This document shows positions 17,417 through 26,769 of a stretch of 64,000 bases of DNA, piece by piece (within the stretch, counting starts at the first letter, position 1; every line of letters starts with the position of its first letter). The translations under genes and the position numbers were made by a program. This DNA is from Gracilibacillus ureilyticus (GTDB taxonomy: Bacteria > Bacillota > Bacilli > Bacillales > Amphibacillaceae): NCBI RefSeq assembly GCF_900111195.1, contig NZ_FOGL01000007.1:16079-80078 (forward strand). Direction: 5' to 3'. Below the pieces are notes generated by a model. That model was not told where the DNA came from. It was given only the letters and a program-made list of their open reading frames with translations, and searched no databases.

Positions 17417-17983
17417 TTAATTTTTTCTATTTTTTGTATGATAACTGCAGCTGGTTATATGATCATCAACCATTCCAATTGCCTGCATAAAAGAATAAAT
17501 GATGACAGGGCCGACAAACTTAAAACCCTCTTTCTTTAAGTCTTTGCTGATCTGCTTAGATAATTTAGTTTCTGCTGGTATATACTGGTCAGTTTCCCAG
17601 TGATTAATAATTGGTTGATGATTCACATATTTCCATAAAAAGTTGGCAAAACTTCCATACTCACGTTGTATTTCTATTATCGCATTAGCATTATTCCTAA
17701 CTGAATCAATTTTCTTTAAATGTTTAATTATAGAATAATTTTCTTTAATATAAAGTAAATCATTATCTGATAATTTGGAACAATATTCTATGTCAAAATG
17801 ATGAAATGCCTCTTTATAGCTGTTCCGTTTAGACAGAACAGTGTTCCATGATAACCCTGCCTGTGCTCCTTCAAGTGTCAGCATCTCAAATATGTATTGA
17901 TCATCCTCAGAAGGTACACACCATTCTTTATCATGATATTCCACCATTACTGGATTATTTCCTGGCCATAAACATCTTTCCAT
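17417..17983 (-). CDS. tag: DNA-3-methyladenine glycosylase I
   Basis: 188 residues, like E. coli Tag (187). I chose the ATG giving MERCLWPG, the E. coli-like N-terminus; in-frame ATGs extend 8 residues further. Family features: RC near the start and YHDKEW (zinc and base-pocket residues), DDQYIFEMLTLEGAQAGLSW, KRNSYKEAFHHFD, and the C-terminal zinc motif DDHITSC. One oddity is Cys after EW where Gly is usual. It removes 3-methyladenine from alkylated DNA in base-excision repair. Confidence 0.92.
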   Translation of the reverse strand: MERCLWPGNNPVMVEYHDKEWCVPSEDDQYIFEMLTLEGAQAGLSWNTVLSKRNSYKEAFHHFDIEYCSKLSDNDLLYIKENYSIIKHLKKIDSVRNNANAIIEIQREYGSFANFLWKYVNHQPIINHWETDQYIPAETKLSKQISKDLKKEGFKFVGPVIIYSFMQAIGMVDDHITSCSYHTKNRKN

Positions 17984-18044
17984 TAGCATTCTCACTTCCA
18001 TTCTCATCTTTTGTTCTAACTATAACATGAAGAGGAAATATTAA

Positions 18045-18085
18045 AAATAACCAAGCTTTCCCTGCCAGGAGAAGCTTGGTTATTT
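18045..18085. terminator. Strong stem-loop between tag and the ABC permease
   Basis: AAATAACCAAGCTT (18045-18058) and AAGCTTGGTTATTT (18072-18085) are exact 14-bp complements. On the minus strand the stem ends in ATTT, terminating the ABC operon. Confidence 0.85.
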
Positions 18086-18105
18086 ATAGGGGGCTGGATG
18101 CCCGT

Positions 18106-19965
18106 CTATGATTTCTTTGGTAACACAATTCTTTTGTACATTTGAACTGTCAGCAGATAATATGTTAAATAAATAACAAGGAACAGTAATATCGGGATCC
18201 AGATTTTGGTATATGGTTCAATTAATATAATCGAGAACATTTCCATCCCTACTATTACATGAACAAAACCAAGCAAGCCGGGGAACAGGAAAATGAGAAA
18301 TAACTCTTTATAAATGGAAGCAGATAGCTTCGAACGTCTCACACCAATTTTTCTCAGCATGTTATACCGGCTAGTGTCAGCAGTTGCACTTGATAGTAAT
18401 TTAAACATCAGCACACTTGCCATCATCATCAGAAAAGCAATACCTAGAAATAAACCCATAAAGATAGTTCCATTGGCAATTGCCTTTAAAGAAGTATAAT
18501 TTTCATATTTGCTACCGGTCATATCAGGTATTGAACCGGTATATGCCAAGCTGACTTCCTGGTTGTGTTCATCGATTTTTTCTAAAGCAACACTCTTTTC
18601 TGTAAAGTTTTCCAAACGCCCAACAGTTACTGTCTCTATTTCCGCATCTATCGCAGAGAACTTAGTCTCATCGACAATATATATTGTTCTGTCTCCAAAT
18701 ATACGAGATGTTGCTAACAATTCACTTCGTAAAGCTGTTGCCCAGTCGTCTGATATCATTCTTTCTTCTGTTTCTGCTGTATCAGAATATTCATCAAGAG
18801 GGAGTGGATCACTAACCCTTACAGTTCTGGTGAGTTCCTCCATATTACCTGTAAATTGTTGAATGAACGGAGGGTTATTCAGTAAATCGTCTTTTAAAAA
18901 GTATACACCTTCATCAGATACTTTATATGTGTAATCGTTCTTTTCCTGAAAGTCCCAATTCTTAAACTCCTGAAGCTGTTCTTCTGTAGGCTGATAGACA
19001 GCGACATCATTCGCATACATCAATGATGTCTGTATCTCTATATTGTGGTAAAAGGATAAACTTGCTGCCATCGCTCCCAATCCCAGAGCAACTAACATAG
19101 TAACTGTACCTAATACTTTTGTCAGCTGGCTGATCCTGAATTGCAATTGAGCGAAAGTAAAGGAATTTAACCCTTTATCATTCAATGTTCGAATCGACTT
19201 CAACCTTCTGATGATAAACGGTAATAAAGACATAAAGAAAAAGTAGGTACCAAATGTAATGGTTATGGCAGCAGCTATGACACCGAAATGAAGAAAAGTT
19301 CCCATATTAATCATTACATAGTACCCAACTCCGATAAGGATGATTGAAATTACTGTTCCCGCAAAGATTTTCCATCCTTTTCTCATTACAGGATCTGCCT
19401 GCTGTGGAGCACGGACTAAGTCCAGAACAGATTTACTGGCAATCTTCAAAGCATTTACAAATGCTGTTAGCATGAAGAGAATCGCATAAAAGATAACAGT
19501 TGTAATCAATGAGGAGGAATAGAATGCTTCAAATCCTTCCCCACTGAAATTAAGCTGGTTCATTAACATCCTTGCAGTCAATTGAGATAGACCAATACCA
19601 GCCAATATACCGATGATTAAGGAAATAAATCCAATTAATAATGTTTCAAAGAACATCATCTGAGTGACTTTTCCTTTTTTTGCGCCCAATGTCATATACA
19701 TACCGAGTTCTTTTTGCCGTAATGTTAAAATGAAGGATGTAGCATAAAATATATAAAAAATGGTAACCATCGCTAAAATAAATGTTCCAACATGAAAGAC
19801 AAATACGATCGAAGTTATCAGGGCATTTGCCTCAAGGAAGGATTTATTCTGAGCTAATGTTTGAAACATATAAAAAATTGCAATGGAGACAGTTAATCCA
19901 AATAATAATACAATATAGTCTTTCCACATTTTTCTCATACTTGATGTGAGCAATTTCCATAACAT
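18106..19965 (-). CDS. Bce-type ABC transporter permease (FtsX family)
   Basis: 619 residues. The N-terminal LTSSMRKMWKDYIVLLFGL and the large hydrophilic extracellular segment (about 310-510) between membrane helices follow the BceB/VraG plan of peptide-antibiotic detoxification exporters, with FtsX cores at about 60-180 and 520-610. It pairs with the ATPase gene 15 nt upstream. No BceRS-type two-component genes lie alongside, unlike many members, so its control and substrate are open. Confidence 0.88.
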   Translation of the reverse strand: MLWKLLTSSMRKMWKDYIVLLFGLTVSIAIFYMFQTLAQNKSFLEANALITSIVFVFHVGTFILAMVTIFYIFYATSFILTLRQKELGMYMTLGAKKGKVTQMMFFETLLIGFISLIIGILAGIGLSQLTARMLMNQLNFSGEGFEAFYSSSLITTVIFYAILFMLTAFVNALKIASKSVLDLVRAPQQADPVMRKGWKIFAGTVISIILIGVGYYVMINMGTFLHFGVIAAAITITFGTYFFFMSLLPFIIRRLKSIRTLNDKGLNSFTFAQLQFRISQLTKVLGTVTMLVALGLGAMAASLSFYHNIEIQTSLMYANDVAVYQPTEEQLQEFKNWDFQEKNDYTYKVSDEGVYFLKDDLLNNPPFIQQFTGNMEELTRTVRVSDPLPLDEYSDTAETEERMISDDWATALRSELLATSRIFGDRTIYIVDETKFSAIDAEIETVTVGRLENFTEKSVALEKIDEHNQEVSLAYTGSIPDMTGSKYENYTSLKAIANGTIFMGLFLGIAFLMMMASVLMFKLLSSATADTSRYNMLRKIGVRRSKLSASIYKELFLIFLFPGLLGFVHVIVGMEMFSIILIEPYTKIWIPILLFLVIYLTYYLLTVQMYKRIVLPKKS

Positions 19966-19980
19966 AATTGTACGCCCCCC

Positions 19981-20745
19981 TTACGCCTGATCTAAGCTGC
20001 TGAATTCAGCTAATACATTTAGAATTTGCTGGTGAAAAGCAGCTTGATCTTCCGTGCGGCGTATTTCTTTATAAATTGTGCCATCCTGTATAAATAAAAT
20101 CCGTTCACAGTAACTGGCGCTTAATGGATCATGGGTCACTAACATAATAGATACACTATGATGCCTGTTTAAATGTTCCATAGTCTCCATTAAACTGCGG
20201 GCATTTTTTGAATCGAGCGCTCCGGTAGGTTCATCAGCTAATATTATTGCAGGTTCGTGAACAAGTGCTCTAGCGGCTGCCGCTCGTTGTTTCTGTCCTC
20301 CGGAAACCGCAACAGGGTATTTTCCTAATATGGATTTAATACCAAGTTTATCAGCAACCTGATGGACTAGTGGCCTTATGTTCTTTGATGCCACTCCCTG
20401 AAGAGATAATGGTAATGCAATATTTTCATAAATCGTTAAGTTCTCCAATAAATTAAAATCCTGAAAGATAAATCCGAGTTCTGCTGAACGGAAGTCAGCT
20501 AATTCATTTTGTTTCATCATTGTGATGTCTCTTCCGGCAATTTCGATTTTCCCTGAAGTTGCTTGATCTAATGTTGATACTACATTTAATAGCGTTGTCT
20601 TCCCTGCACCAGATGGACCCATAATACCGACAAATTCACCTGGATAGATGTCAAAAGAAACACCATCGAGTGCTTTAAAGCTGTTCTCAGATTTTCTTCC
20701 GAATATTTTTTCAACATGGTCGACATGCACTACTGGTTTTGTCAT
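19981..20745 (-). CDS. Bce-type ABC transporter ATP-binding protein
   Basis: 254 residues with Walker A GPSGAGKTTLLN (about 44-55), the Q-loop FQDFN, signature SGGQKQRAAAARAL and Walker B AIILADEPTGALD, then the switch His in LVTHD. It is of the MacB/LolD/BceA class. First gene of the two-gene operon; ribosome site AGGAGGTATTTAATT before the ATG. The promoter region is shared with the divergent tetR-like gene. Confidence 0.93.
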   Translation of the reverse strand: MTKPVVHVDHVEKIFGRKSENSFKALDGVSFDIYPGEFVGIMGPSGAGKTTLLNVVSTLDQATSGKIEIAGRDITMMKQNELADFRSAELGFIFQDFNLLENLTIYENIALPLSLQGVASKNIRPLVHQVADKLGIKSILGKYPVAVSGGQKQRAAAARALVHEPAIILADEPTGALDSKNARSLMETMEHLNRHHSVSIMLVTHDPLSASYCERILFIQDGTIYKEIRRTEDQAAFHQQILNVLAEFSSLDQA

Positions 20746-20895
20746 AATTAAATACCTCCTGAAATGTTCATTCGCTTATGGTAACATTGTAATAACAACA
20801 GGCAGGAACACCTATTGATTTTTCTTTCAATCAGCTTACAATTTTGTAAGGTAGCAATCTTTATTGACTTTTATTTAAAATTGTCTATAATAAGT

Positions 20896-20911
20896 GAATG
20901 AATATTCATTC
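20896..20911. promoter_or_regulatory. TetR-family operator, copy 1
   Basis: GAATGAATATTCATTC is a perfect 16-bp palindrome located 20 nt before the regulator start. An 18-bp version recurs before the MMPL gene, supporting autoregulation plus exporter control. Confidence 0.8.
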
Positions 20912-20930
20912 CGGATAGGGAGGCGAGAAT

Positions 20931-21497
20931 ATGTCTAAAAATAAACAAGAGGATATTTTTCAGGCTGCTATGGAACTGTTTGGTAAAAGGGGTTATGATG
21001 GGACAACCGTACCGATGATAGCAGACAAAGCTAAAGTAGGAGCTGGAACTATTTATCGTTATTTTGAAAATAAGGAATCTCTCGTTAACGCACTTTTTGT
21101 AAAGTGTGTGGAACAGTTTTTTGATGCAATCCGCAAAGATTTTCCTCAAAATTCTGAAGTCAGACAGCAGTTTAATCATATCTTCAGGAGAATGTTTGTT
21201 TTTGCCAAGGATAATAGTAATGCATTGCAGTTTATTAATTCACATGATGAAGGATATTATTTAAATGAGAAAAGCAATCAAACCTTTCAGGATTTTCTCG
21301 GATTCTTCCGCAATGTAATCGAGGAAGGGATTGACCAGGGAGTTATCCGTCCTCTGCCAACGAATGCACATATCGCTATTGTATATGGGGCTTTTGGTAT
21401 GCTGTTCAGTCATATTCAGTCAGGCAGGATGGAAGAAACACCGGAATTGTTAAATGAATTGGAAGAAAGCTTATGGAATGCTATCAGAGTCAATTGA
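20931..21497 (+). CDS. TetR/AcrR-family transcriptional regulator
   Basis: 188 residues. The N-terminal HTH reads IFQAAMELFGKRGYDGTTV, then KVGAGTIYRYFENKESLVNA, the classic TetR DNA-binding domain; the C-terminal helical part (about 75-188) would bind the inducer. It most likely represses itself and the following MMPL exporter, because both upstream regions contain the same palindrome. Ribosome site GGGAGGCGAG. Confidence 0.92.
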   Translation: MSKNKQEDIFQAAMELFGKRGYDGTTVPMIADKAKVGAGTIYRYFENKESLVNALFVKCVEQFFDAIRKDFPQNSEVRQQFNHIFRRMFVFAKDNSNALQFINSHDEGYYLNEKSNQTFQDFLGFFRNVIEEGIDQGVIRPLPTNAHIAIVYGAFGMLFSHIQSGRMEETPELLNELEESLWNAIRVN

Positions 21498-21518
21498 TTC
21501 TGTAGCTATATTTAAATA

Positions 21519-21536
21519 GGAATGAATATTCATTCC
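21519..21536. promoter_or_regulatory. TetR-family operator, copy 2
   Basis: GGAATGAATATTCATTCC is a perfect 18-bp palindrome 20 nt before the MMPL start and contains copy 1 exactly. Confidence 0.8.
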
Positions 21537-21556
21537 TGAAGAAAGGTGAAAATTAA

Positions 21557-24500
21557 ATGCACAAATTTAAAAATTGGAGAAGTATTTCTTTTTTACTATG
21601 GATAGCAATCTCTGTCATAATGCTAACCACAATGCCGAACATGAATCAGTTAGTCCAGGAAAAAGGACAAATAACTATTCCCGATACTGCACAAAGTTCT
21701 GTAGCAAATGAAATGATAATAGATATGCATGAAGATGGCGGCGAAAGTTATGGGATAATCGCAGTTTTTCATAGCCGAAGTGAAGCAGCACTGACTGAAA
21801 AACAGAGAGGTGAAATTGCTGATACCATTAACAAGCTGTTAGAACAACAAGAAGAACTTGGTATTACGGAAATTTTAACACACTTAGATAGTGAAAAAAT
21901 GGAAGAGCAGCTTGTCTCAGAGGATGGAACGACTATTCTGGCACAAATTTCTGTAAATCAAAATGTTGGAGAAATTGACGAGGTTGCTGATTCATTAAAT
22001 AAAGTAATCGATACAAACGGGGTGGAAACTTATTTAACAGGAAGTGAATTAGTAAGTAATGATTTTGCCAATTCCACTCAGGATGGTGTGAAAAAAACTG
22101 AGATTATTGCAGTGATCTTTATATTAGTTGTATTAATTATTGTTTTCCGTTCACCAATTGTACCAATTATCTCGCTATTAACTGTCGGGGTGTCCTATTT
22201 GGTCTCAATGGGTGTAATCGCACAAATTGTAGATAAATTCGATTTTCCTTTTTCTAACTTTACCCAGGTGTTTGTTGTCGTAGTCCTGTTTGGTGTAGGG
22301 ACAGATTATAATATTCTTCTTTACACCAGGTTTAAGGAGGAATTAAGCAGGCAAAATAGTGCCTATCATGCAGCTAAAGTAACCTTTAAGTCTGCAGGAA
22401 AGACCGTTTTATACAGTGGGCTGGCAGTATTGATTGGATTCTCCTCATTAATCCTTGCTAATTTCTCTCTATATCAGGCGACATCAGGGGTAGCGATTGG
22501 TGTTGCTGTATTGTTACTGGTATTAACAACATTAAATCCATTCTTTATGGTTTTATTAGGAAAGAAAATGTTTTATCCGATCCGAAATTTTAAAGGACAT
22601 GGTGAAAGCCGACTATGGGGATTTTTGGCGAAAAATACCATTTTGCGACCGTTTCTCGCCGTTATTCTTGTACTTGTGATCACTGTTCCCTTCATTTTTA
22701 AATATACTGGAACACTTAACTTTAATGATTTGTTTGAAGTAAATGACAAGTATGAATCCAAACAAGGAATTAATGTGATTGAAGAACATTTTCCACCAGG
22801 GTTTTCTTCACCTGGGACATTAGTTATCAAGTCTGATGACAAATTGAATCAAGCAAAAGCTATGCAGACAATTGATGAATTAACTGAAAAAATTGCCAAG
22901 TTGGATGGTGTAGCAGAAGTATATTCGGCAACACGTCCAACTGGTGATAAAATTGATGAATTATATATAGATAAACAGGCAAATGAATTAGGCTCAGGGA
23001 TCGATGATGCGAATAATGGAATAGGTGAAGTGAATAATGGATTATCATCGGCACAGGACCAAATGAGCAGTAATAAGACAGAAGACCTTGCCAATGTGCA
23101 GAAGTTAATTGATGGAACGAATGAATTGGAAACCGGAGTGGTGAGTTTAGGTGAGGCAATAGCACAGTTGACAGAAGGATTTAATGGCGGGGTGACTGGT
23201 GCAGAGAGTCTTGAAACAGGATTATCAACCGTTCATGATAATGTAGAAAAGTTATCTGGTGCCACTTCTCAATTATTGGATGCTTACAGCCAGTTAGAAA
23301 CAGGGTTGAACAATTACAGCGAGTACTTTGACAGTATGGCACAGGCTATTGATGGCGCCATTTCGGGTTATAACCAGATTGAATTATTAATGAGTGGTTT
23401 TGTTGAAGCAAATCCCGATATGGCAAATGATGAGAGTATTCAACAAACGATTGGCATCGCAATTTCTGCTCAAGAACAATTAAGTGAATTAGCAGAACAG
23501 TTGGAGCAGTTATCGATACAACATCAAACGGTTATGGCATCTTTTGCGGAAGCAAATGGCTCGCTGTCAGTTCTAAATGACGGGCTTATCCAGTTGCAAA
23601 CTGGTGTGGAGGAATTAGAAACAGGGGCTACCGAATTAAAAGAGGGTCTAAGTAAAGGAGCGGAAGGCTCAGGACAGATTGTTGGAAAAACTGGTGAACT
23701 TCAGGCAGGTTTAACGCAAATTAATGATGGCCAGACGCAACTGTTAACTGGTTTAAGCAGCTTACAAGATAAAATGGCTGAATTGCAAACTGGTTTGGTT
23801 GCAAGTACCGATGGTTTAGCAGAAATTAGTGATGGACTAAATGATGCGGAAAGTTATTTAAATGATTTAAGTGAATCGAATAGTAGTGAAAAATTCTATA
23901 TTCCAAAAGAAGTGTTAGAGGGAGAAGAGTTCCAGGAATCTTTAGACACATACATGTCGGATGACCGGACGATAACAACCCTTAGAATTATTCTGGATGT
24001 TAATCCTTATTCAAGAGAAGCAATGCCAATTGTTGCGAATATTAATAATTTGGTTGAAACACAGCTTGAGGGTACTGAGCTTGCTGATGCGGAAGTTGCT
24101 ATTGCAGGAACTACCGCTACGAATGCTGATTTAAAAGAAATAACAGAACAGGATTTTCTCAGAACAGCAACCATCATGTTGATTGGGATAACACTTGTAT
24201 TGATGTTAATCACATGGTCGGTCTCCCATTCACTATTTATTATTGGTTCATTAGTTTTAGTTTACTTTACATCACTTGGAATTAGTGAACTAATCTCTAC
24301 GCACCTTTTAGGTGTGGATATGTTAAGCTGGAATGTGCCTTTCTTTAGTTTCATTATGATTATTGCATTAGGGGTAGATTACAGTATCTTTTTAATGATG
24401 CGCTATAATGAAACAGACGGAGACCCGTCAACAAAAATACTGGAGGCATCTCGGCATATAGGTGGTGTAGTATTATCCGCAGCACTTATCCTTGGTGGGA

Positions 24501-24661
24501 CATTTGCTGCACTGATTCCTTCAGGTGTATTGACACTAATTCAAGTCGCTGCTGTAGTAATTACAGGGTTAGTCCTGTTAAGTATAGCGGCAATGCCAAT
24601 ATTACTGCCAGGCTTAATGGAAGTAACAAATAAATTAAAATTGTTTAGGAAGAAAAAATAA
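21557..24661 (+). CDS. MMPL/RND-family exporter with YhgE-like extracellular region
   Basis: 1034 residues. Two MMPL membrane domains (about 170-380 and 865-1030) each carry the conserved acidic motif: VLFGVGTDYNILLYTRFKEE and ALGVDYSIFLMMRYNE. Between them lies a long extracellular segment (about 480-800) with repeated L-x-TGL and L-x-x-G patterns such as GELQAGLTQINDGQTQL, resembling YhgE/Pip proteins and predicted to be a coiled coil. Predicted proton-driven export of lipids or hydrophobic drugs, induced through the upstream TetR protein. Confidence 0.9.
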   Translation: MHKFKNWRSISFLLWIAISVIMLTTMPNMNQLVQEKGQITIPDTAQSSVANEMIIDMHEDGGESYGIIAVFHSRSEAALTEKQRGEIADTINKLLEQQEELGITEILTHLDSEKMEEQLVSEDGTTILAQISVNQNVGEIDEVADSLNKVIDTNGVETYLTGSELVSNDFANSTQDGVKKTEIIAVIFILVVLIIVFRSPIVPIISLLTVGVSYLVSMGVIAQIVDKFDFPFSNFTQVFVVVVLFGVGTDYNILLYTRFKEELSRQNSAYHAAKVTFKSAGKTVLYSGLAVLIGFSSLILANFSLYQATSGVAIGVAVLLLVLTTLNPFFMVLLGKKMFYPIRNFKGHGESRLWGFLAKNTILRPFLAVILVLVITVPFIFKYTGTLNFNDLFEVNDKYESKQGINVIEEHFPPGFSSPGTLVIKSDDKLNQAKAMQTIDELTEKIAKLDGVAEVYSATRPTGDKIDELYIDKQANELGSGIDDANNGIGEVNNGLSSAQDQMSSNKTEDLANVQKLIDGTNELETGVVSLGEAIAQLTEGFNGGVTGAESLETGLSTVHDNVEKLSGATSQLLDAYSQLETGLNNYSEYFDSMAQAIDGAISGYNQIELLMSGFVEANPDMANDESIQQTIGIAISAQEQLSELAEQLEQLSIQHQTVMASFAEANGSLSVLNDGLIQLQTGVEELETGATELKEGLSKGAEGSGQIVGKTGELQAGLTQINDGQTQLLTGLSSLQDKMAELQTGLVASTDGLAEISDGLNDAESYLNDLSESNSSEKFYIPKEVLEGEEFQESLDTYMSDDRTITTLRIILDVNPYSREAMPIVANINNLVETQLEGTELADAEVAIAGTTATNADLKEITEQDFLRTATIMLIGITLVLMLITWSVSHSLFIIGSLVLVYFTSLGISELISTHLLGVDMLSWNVPFFSFIMIIALGVDYSIFLMMRYNETDGDPSTKILEASRHIGGVVLSAALILGGTFAALIPSGVLTLIQVAAVVITGLVLLSIAAMPILLPGLMEVTNKLKLFRKKK

Positions 24662-24694
24662 ATGAGGAGGTCCCGATAAAACAGAATACCAATA

Positions 24695-24736
24695 TCCGAG
24701 CGTTCGGATCAACATCATCTGATCGCTCGGAAAAAT
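24695..24736 (+). terminator. Terminator after the MMPL gene
   Basis: TCCGAGCG (24695-24702) pairs with CGCTCGGA (24724-24731), with GGATCA/TGATC pairing inside, followed by AAAATT. The following tract has few T residues on the plus strand. Confidence 0.6.
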
Positions 24737-24758
24737 TGTGGTTAACCTAATTGACTGG

Positions 24759-25394
24759 TTACTTCAAATTCTCTAAGAAATCATGCAATTTATCTTTACT
24801 TTTCAGGTTGTGATTACATACAGCACTATCTTTACAAATATAATTTCCTTTTTTGGAATATGTCCCCCGCATTTTTCCTTTTTTCTCAATCGTAAATAGT
24901 GAAACTTCCTCTAGCCCATTACAAATGGAACAGATCCCTTTATGGGCAGAGGGTTCCAAAAAACCGGAAATCCCAGCTAATTTATTCTCTTTTGGAATGA
25001 GCATATAAGTTCTATTCGTTCCCAGGTCCTCCCATCGGAGATAGACCGTTTCTTTTAAGTCGACCAGATTCAAATCAGGCTGTTTTAATTTTTTCACTTT
25101 GGGAAAAGCCTTTTCCACCGTTTTTTCAGAAACTAAAGGAAACGGTATAACAAACTGTTTCACGTATTGAAGGAAACTCTCATAGTCTTCTCTATCCTGA
25201 ATAGATTCCATTTTAATCAATACTTGCTTTTGTTCATCCGTTAATTCATCAAATAGATTCATCGTTCGTTCAATTGACATTTCCCTGACTGCGTTTACCA
25301 CACCTTTGTCAGTTGAGTTTGCTTTTGCTTGCCCAATTGTACGTGCTTGTTCCTTAATATAATTAAATTGATCTGCTTGTATAAATGCTTCCAT
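24759..25394 (-). CDS. FusB/FusC-family EF-G-binding protein
   Basis: 211 residues, the size of FusB/FusC (about 213). The N-terminal helical domain binds elongation factor G domain IV in the family. The C-terminal treble-clef-like zinc domain shows CSICN (about 155) and YICKDSAVCNHNL (about 190), the four zinc cysteines. Family members release EF-G from drug-stalled ribosomes and confer fusidic acid resistance; many chromosomal copies have unknown natural roles. Start is the ATG at 25394, since the in-frame GTG 9 nt upstream overlaps the ribosome site. Confidence 0.88.
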   Translation of the reverse strand: MEAFIQADQFNYIKEQARTIGQAKANSTDKGVVNAVREMSIERTMNLFDELTDEQKQVLIKMESIQDREDYESFLQYVKQFVIPFPLVSEKTVEKAFPKVKKLKQPDLNLVDLKETVYLRWEDLGTNRTYMLIPKENKLAGISGFLEPSAHKGICSICNGLEEVSLFTIEKKGKMRGTYSKKGNYICKDSAVCNHNLKSKDKLHDFLENLK

Positions 25395-25440
25395 CTTTGA
25401 CACCCTTTCTGTTTATTATTGTAACAAATCCCAACAAAAA

Positions 25441-25480
25441 TGCTATGGCAAGAATGTATCTAAAACATTCCTGCCATAGC
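25441..25480 (-). terminator. Terminator downstream of the small HTH gene
   Basis: GCTATGGCAAGAATGT and ACATTCCTGCCATAGC pair with one mismatch (about 25442-25480). Read on the minus strand the stem is followed by ATTTTTG, so it ends the 25485-25748 gene. Confidence 0.75.
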
Positions 25481-25484
25481 GATT

Positions 25485-25748
25485 CTATTTTTTGTATACA
25501 ATTTTTTTAATGGTCTCGATGGAAAGTGCGTATTCGTCAGCTAAATGATCAATTAAGGCACCTTTACGAAAAGCATTCCTTATTTGTTTATTGCGTTCAT
25601 CGTAATATTGCCGATTTCCGGAACGGCTTCCCCAACTTTGCCGGTCAGATTCTCTTTTGGGTATATAAATCATTTCCCCCTGAATATATTCCTGTAACCT
25701 TTCCAACAACTCTTCCGGCAATACCTCATGTGCTTTCACATATTTCAT
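25485..25748 (-). CDS. Small HTH protein (CD3324/Mor-like family)
   Basis: 87 residues from the ATG at 25748, preceded by AAGGAGCTGGCC. The sequence has LPEELLERLQEYIQGEMIYIP, then a basic linker, then IRNAFRKGALIDHLADEYALS and IETIKKIVYKK, a C-terminal helix-turn-helix as in Mor-activator-like small proteins. Probably DNA-binding; target unknown. It is followed by its own terminator and may be read from the same promoter as the 19-codon ORF upstream. Confidence 0.65.
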   Translation of the reverse strand: MKYVKAHEVLPEELLERLQEYIQGEMIYIPKRESDRQSWGSRSGNRQYYDERNKQIRNAFRKGALIDHLADEYALSIETIKKIVYKK

Positions 25749-25841
25749 AATTGGCCAGCTCCTTATATTATTCTTTCTATAAGGGCAAAGCCTAGTTTGT
25801 AATAAGGCGATCTCTACATTTGGCCCATACAAAGTATCGCC

Positions 25842-25901
25842 TTAACTTCCAGGCTCTGCATGGGCAAGCAATAACTCTGGCAATGAGAAACAAATTGCCA
25901 T
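25842..25901 (-). CDS. Possible 19-residue leader peptide or small protein
   Basis: ATG at 25901 is preceded by GGAGGTGTTGGTT, near-ideal ribosome site and spacing. The product reads MAICFSLPELLLAHAEPGS and stops at 25842. Right after the stop, AAGGCGA (about 25838-25844) and TCGCCTT (about 25805-25811) could form a large hairpin before the small HTH gene. It is too short to judge by composition. Confidence 0.3.
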   Translation of the reverse strand: MAICFSLPELLLAHAEPGS

Positions 25902-26048
25902 AACCAACACCTCCATTTTATTTAATTTTACTCCATCGAACCGTAAATGTGGAGTTTCTGTGTAAAACTTAACAAAGAATTTACTTGACATCTTCCTGAC
26001 GTATTTCTCTTGTAAAGTATATTTTGTAAGCGAAAGGGGGAAGAAATA

Positions 26049-26750
26049 ATGCCTATTCAAAGCTCCTTTAACCCAAAAGGAAGGCAAGAGATGAAACATG
26101 CTATTTCTGTTGCAGAATACAAAGTATTACGAAATAAATTACGTCATTTTATGCAAATAGATTCTAATGCAGGTGCTGACGGAAAATATTACATTCGTTC
26201 TGCTTATTTCGATAATTTCGAGAATAAAGTGCTAACAGAGAAAAAAGAAGGCTATCTGGATCGAGATAAGTATCGGGTAAGAATTTATGGGAAAAGTGAT
26301 GAAACTATTAATCTCGAAAGAAAAAGTAAGAGAAATAACCTTACGTTTAAATCAAAATGTCAGATTTCAAAAAAAGAGTATGAGAAGATGCGGGCAGGTA
26401 AGATTGCCTGGATGGAAAATGATCCACGTCCGCTGATCAGAGATTTATACTTCGAAATGTACTACCATCAGATCAGGCCTGTGACAGTAGTCGATTATGT
26501 AAGAGAACCGTATATTTATCCATTTGGAAATGTCCGGGTCACATTTGATCTTAAAGTTCAGACAAGTATAAGAAATACAGATATGTTTCGGATAAATCTG
26601 CCAATGGTTGATGTGCTGGAAGGTCATCTTGTTATATTAGAGGTGAAATATGATGAATATCTACCGGAAGTAATTAAACACTTGCTTCAACTATCAGATA
26701 CGAGACAGGAAGCATATTCCAAATACCAATTAAGCAGAATGTACATTTAA
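26049..26750 (+). CDS. VTC-domain polyphosphate-polymerase-like protein
   Basis: 233 residues, a stand-alone VTC domain (tunnel fold). Charged tunnel residues visible are Lys in MKHAISVAEY, the Arg pair in YRVRIYG, INLERKSKRN, YVREPYIYP, RVTFDLK and ILEVKYDEYLP. In yeast Vtc4 these bind nucleotide and polyphosphate. The bacterial role is unproven. It starts a set with the DUF4956 gene (19 nt gap) and the beta-helix lipoprotein. Ribosome site GGGGGAAGAAATA. No SPX domain or membrane segment. Confidence 0.85.
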   Translation: MPIQSSFNPKGRQEMKHAISVAEYKVLRNKLRHFMQIDSNAGADGKYYIRSAYFDNFENKVLTEKKEGYLDRDKYRVRIYGKSDETINLERKSKRNNLTFKSKCQISKKEYEKMRAGKIAWMENDPRPLIRDLYFEMYYHQIRPVTVVDYVREPYIYPFGNVRVTFDLKVQTSIRNTDMFRINLPMVDVLEGHLVILEVKYDEYLPEVIKHLLQLSDTRQEAYSKYQLSRMYI

Positions 26751-26769
26751 ATAAAAGGAGAAGAAAAAA

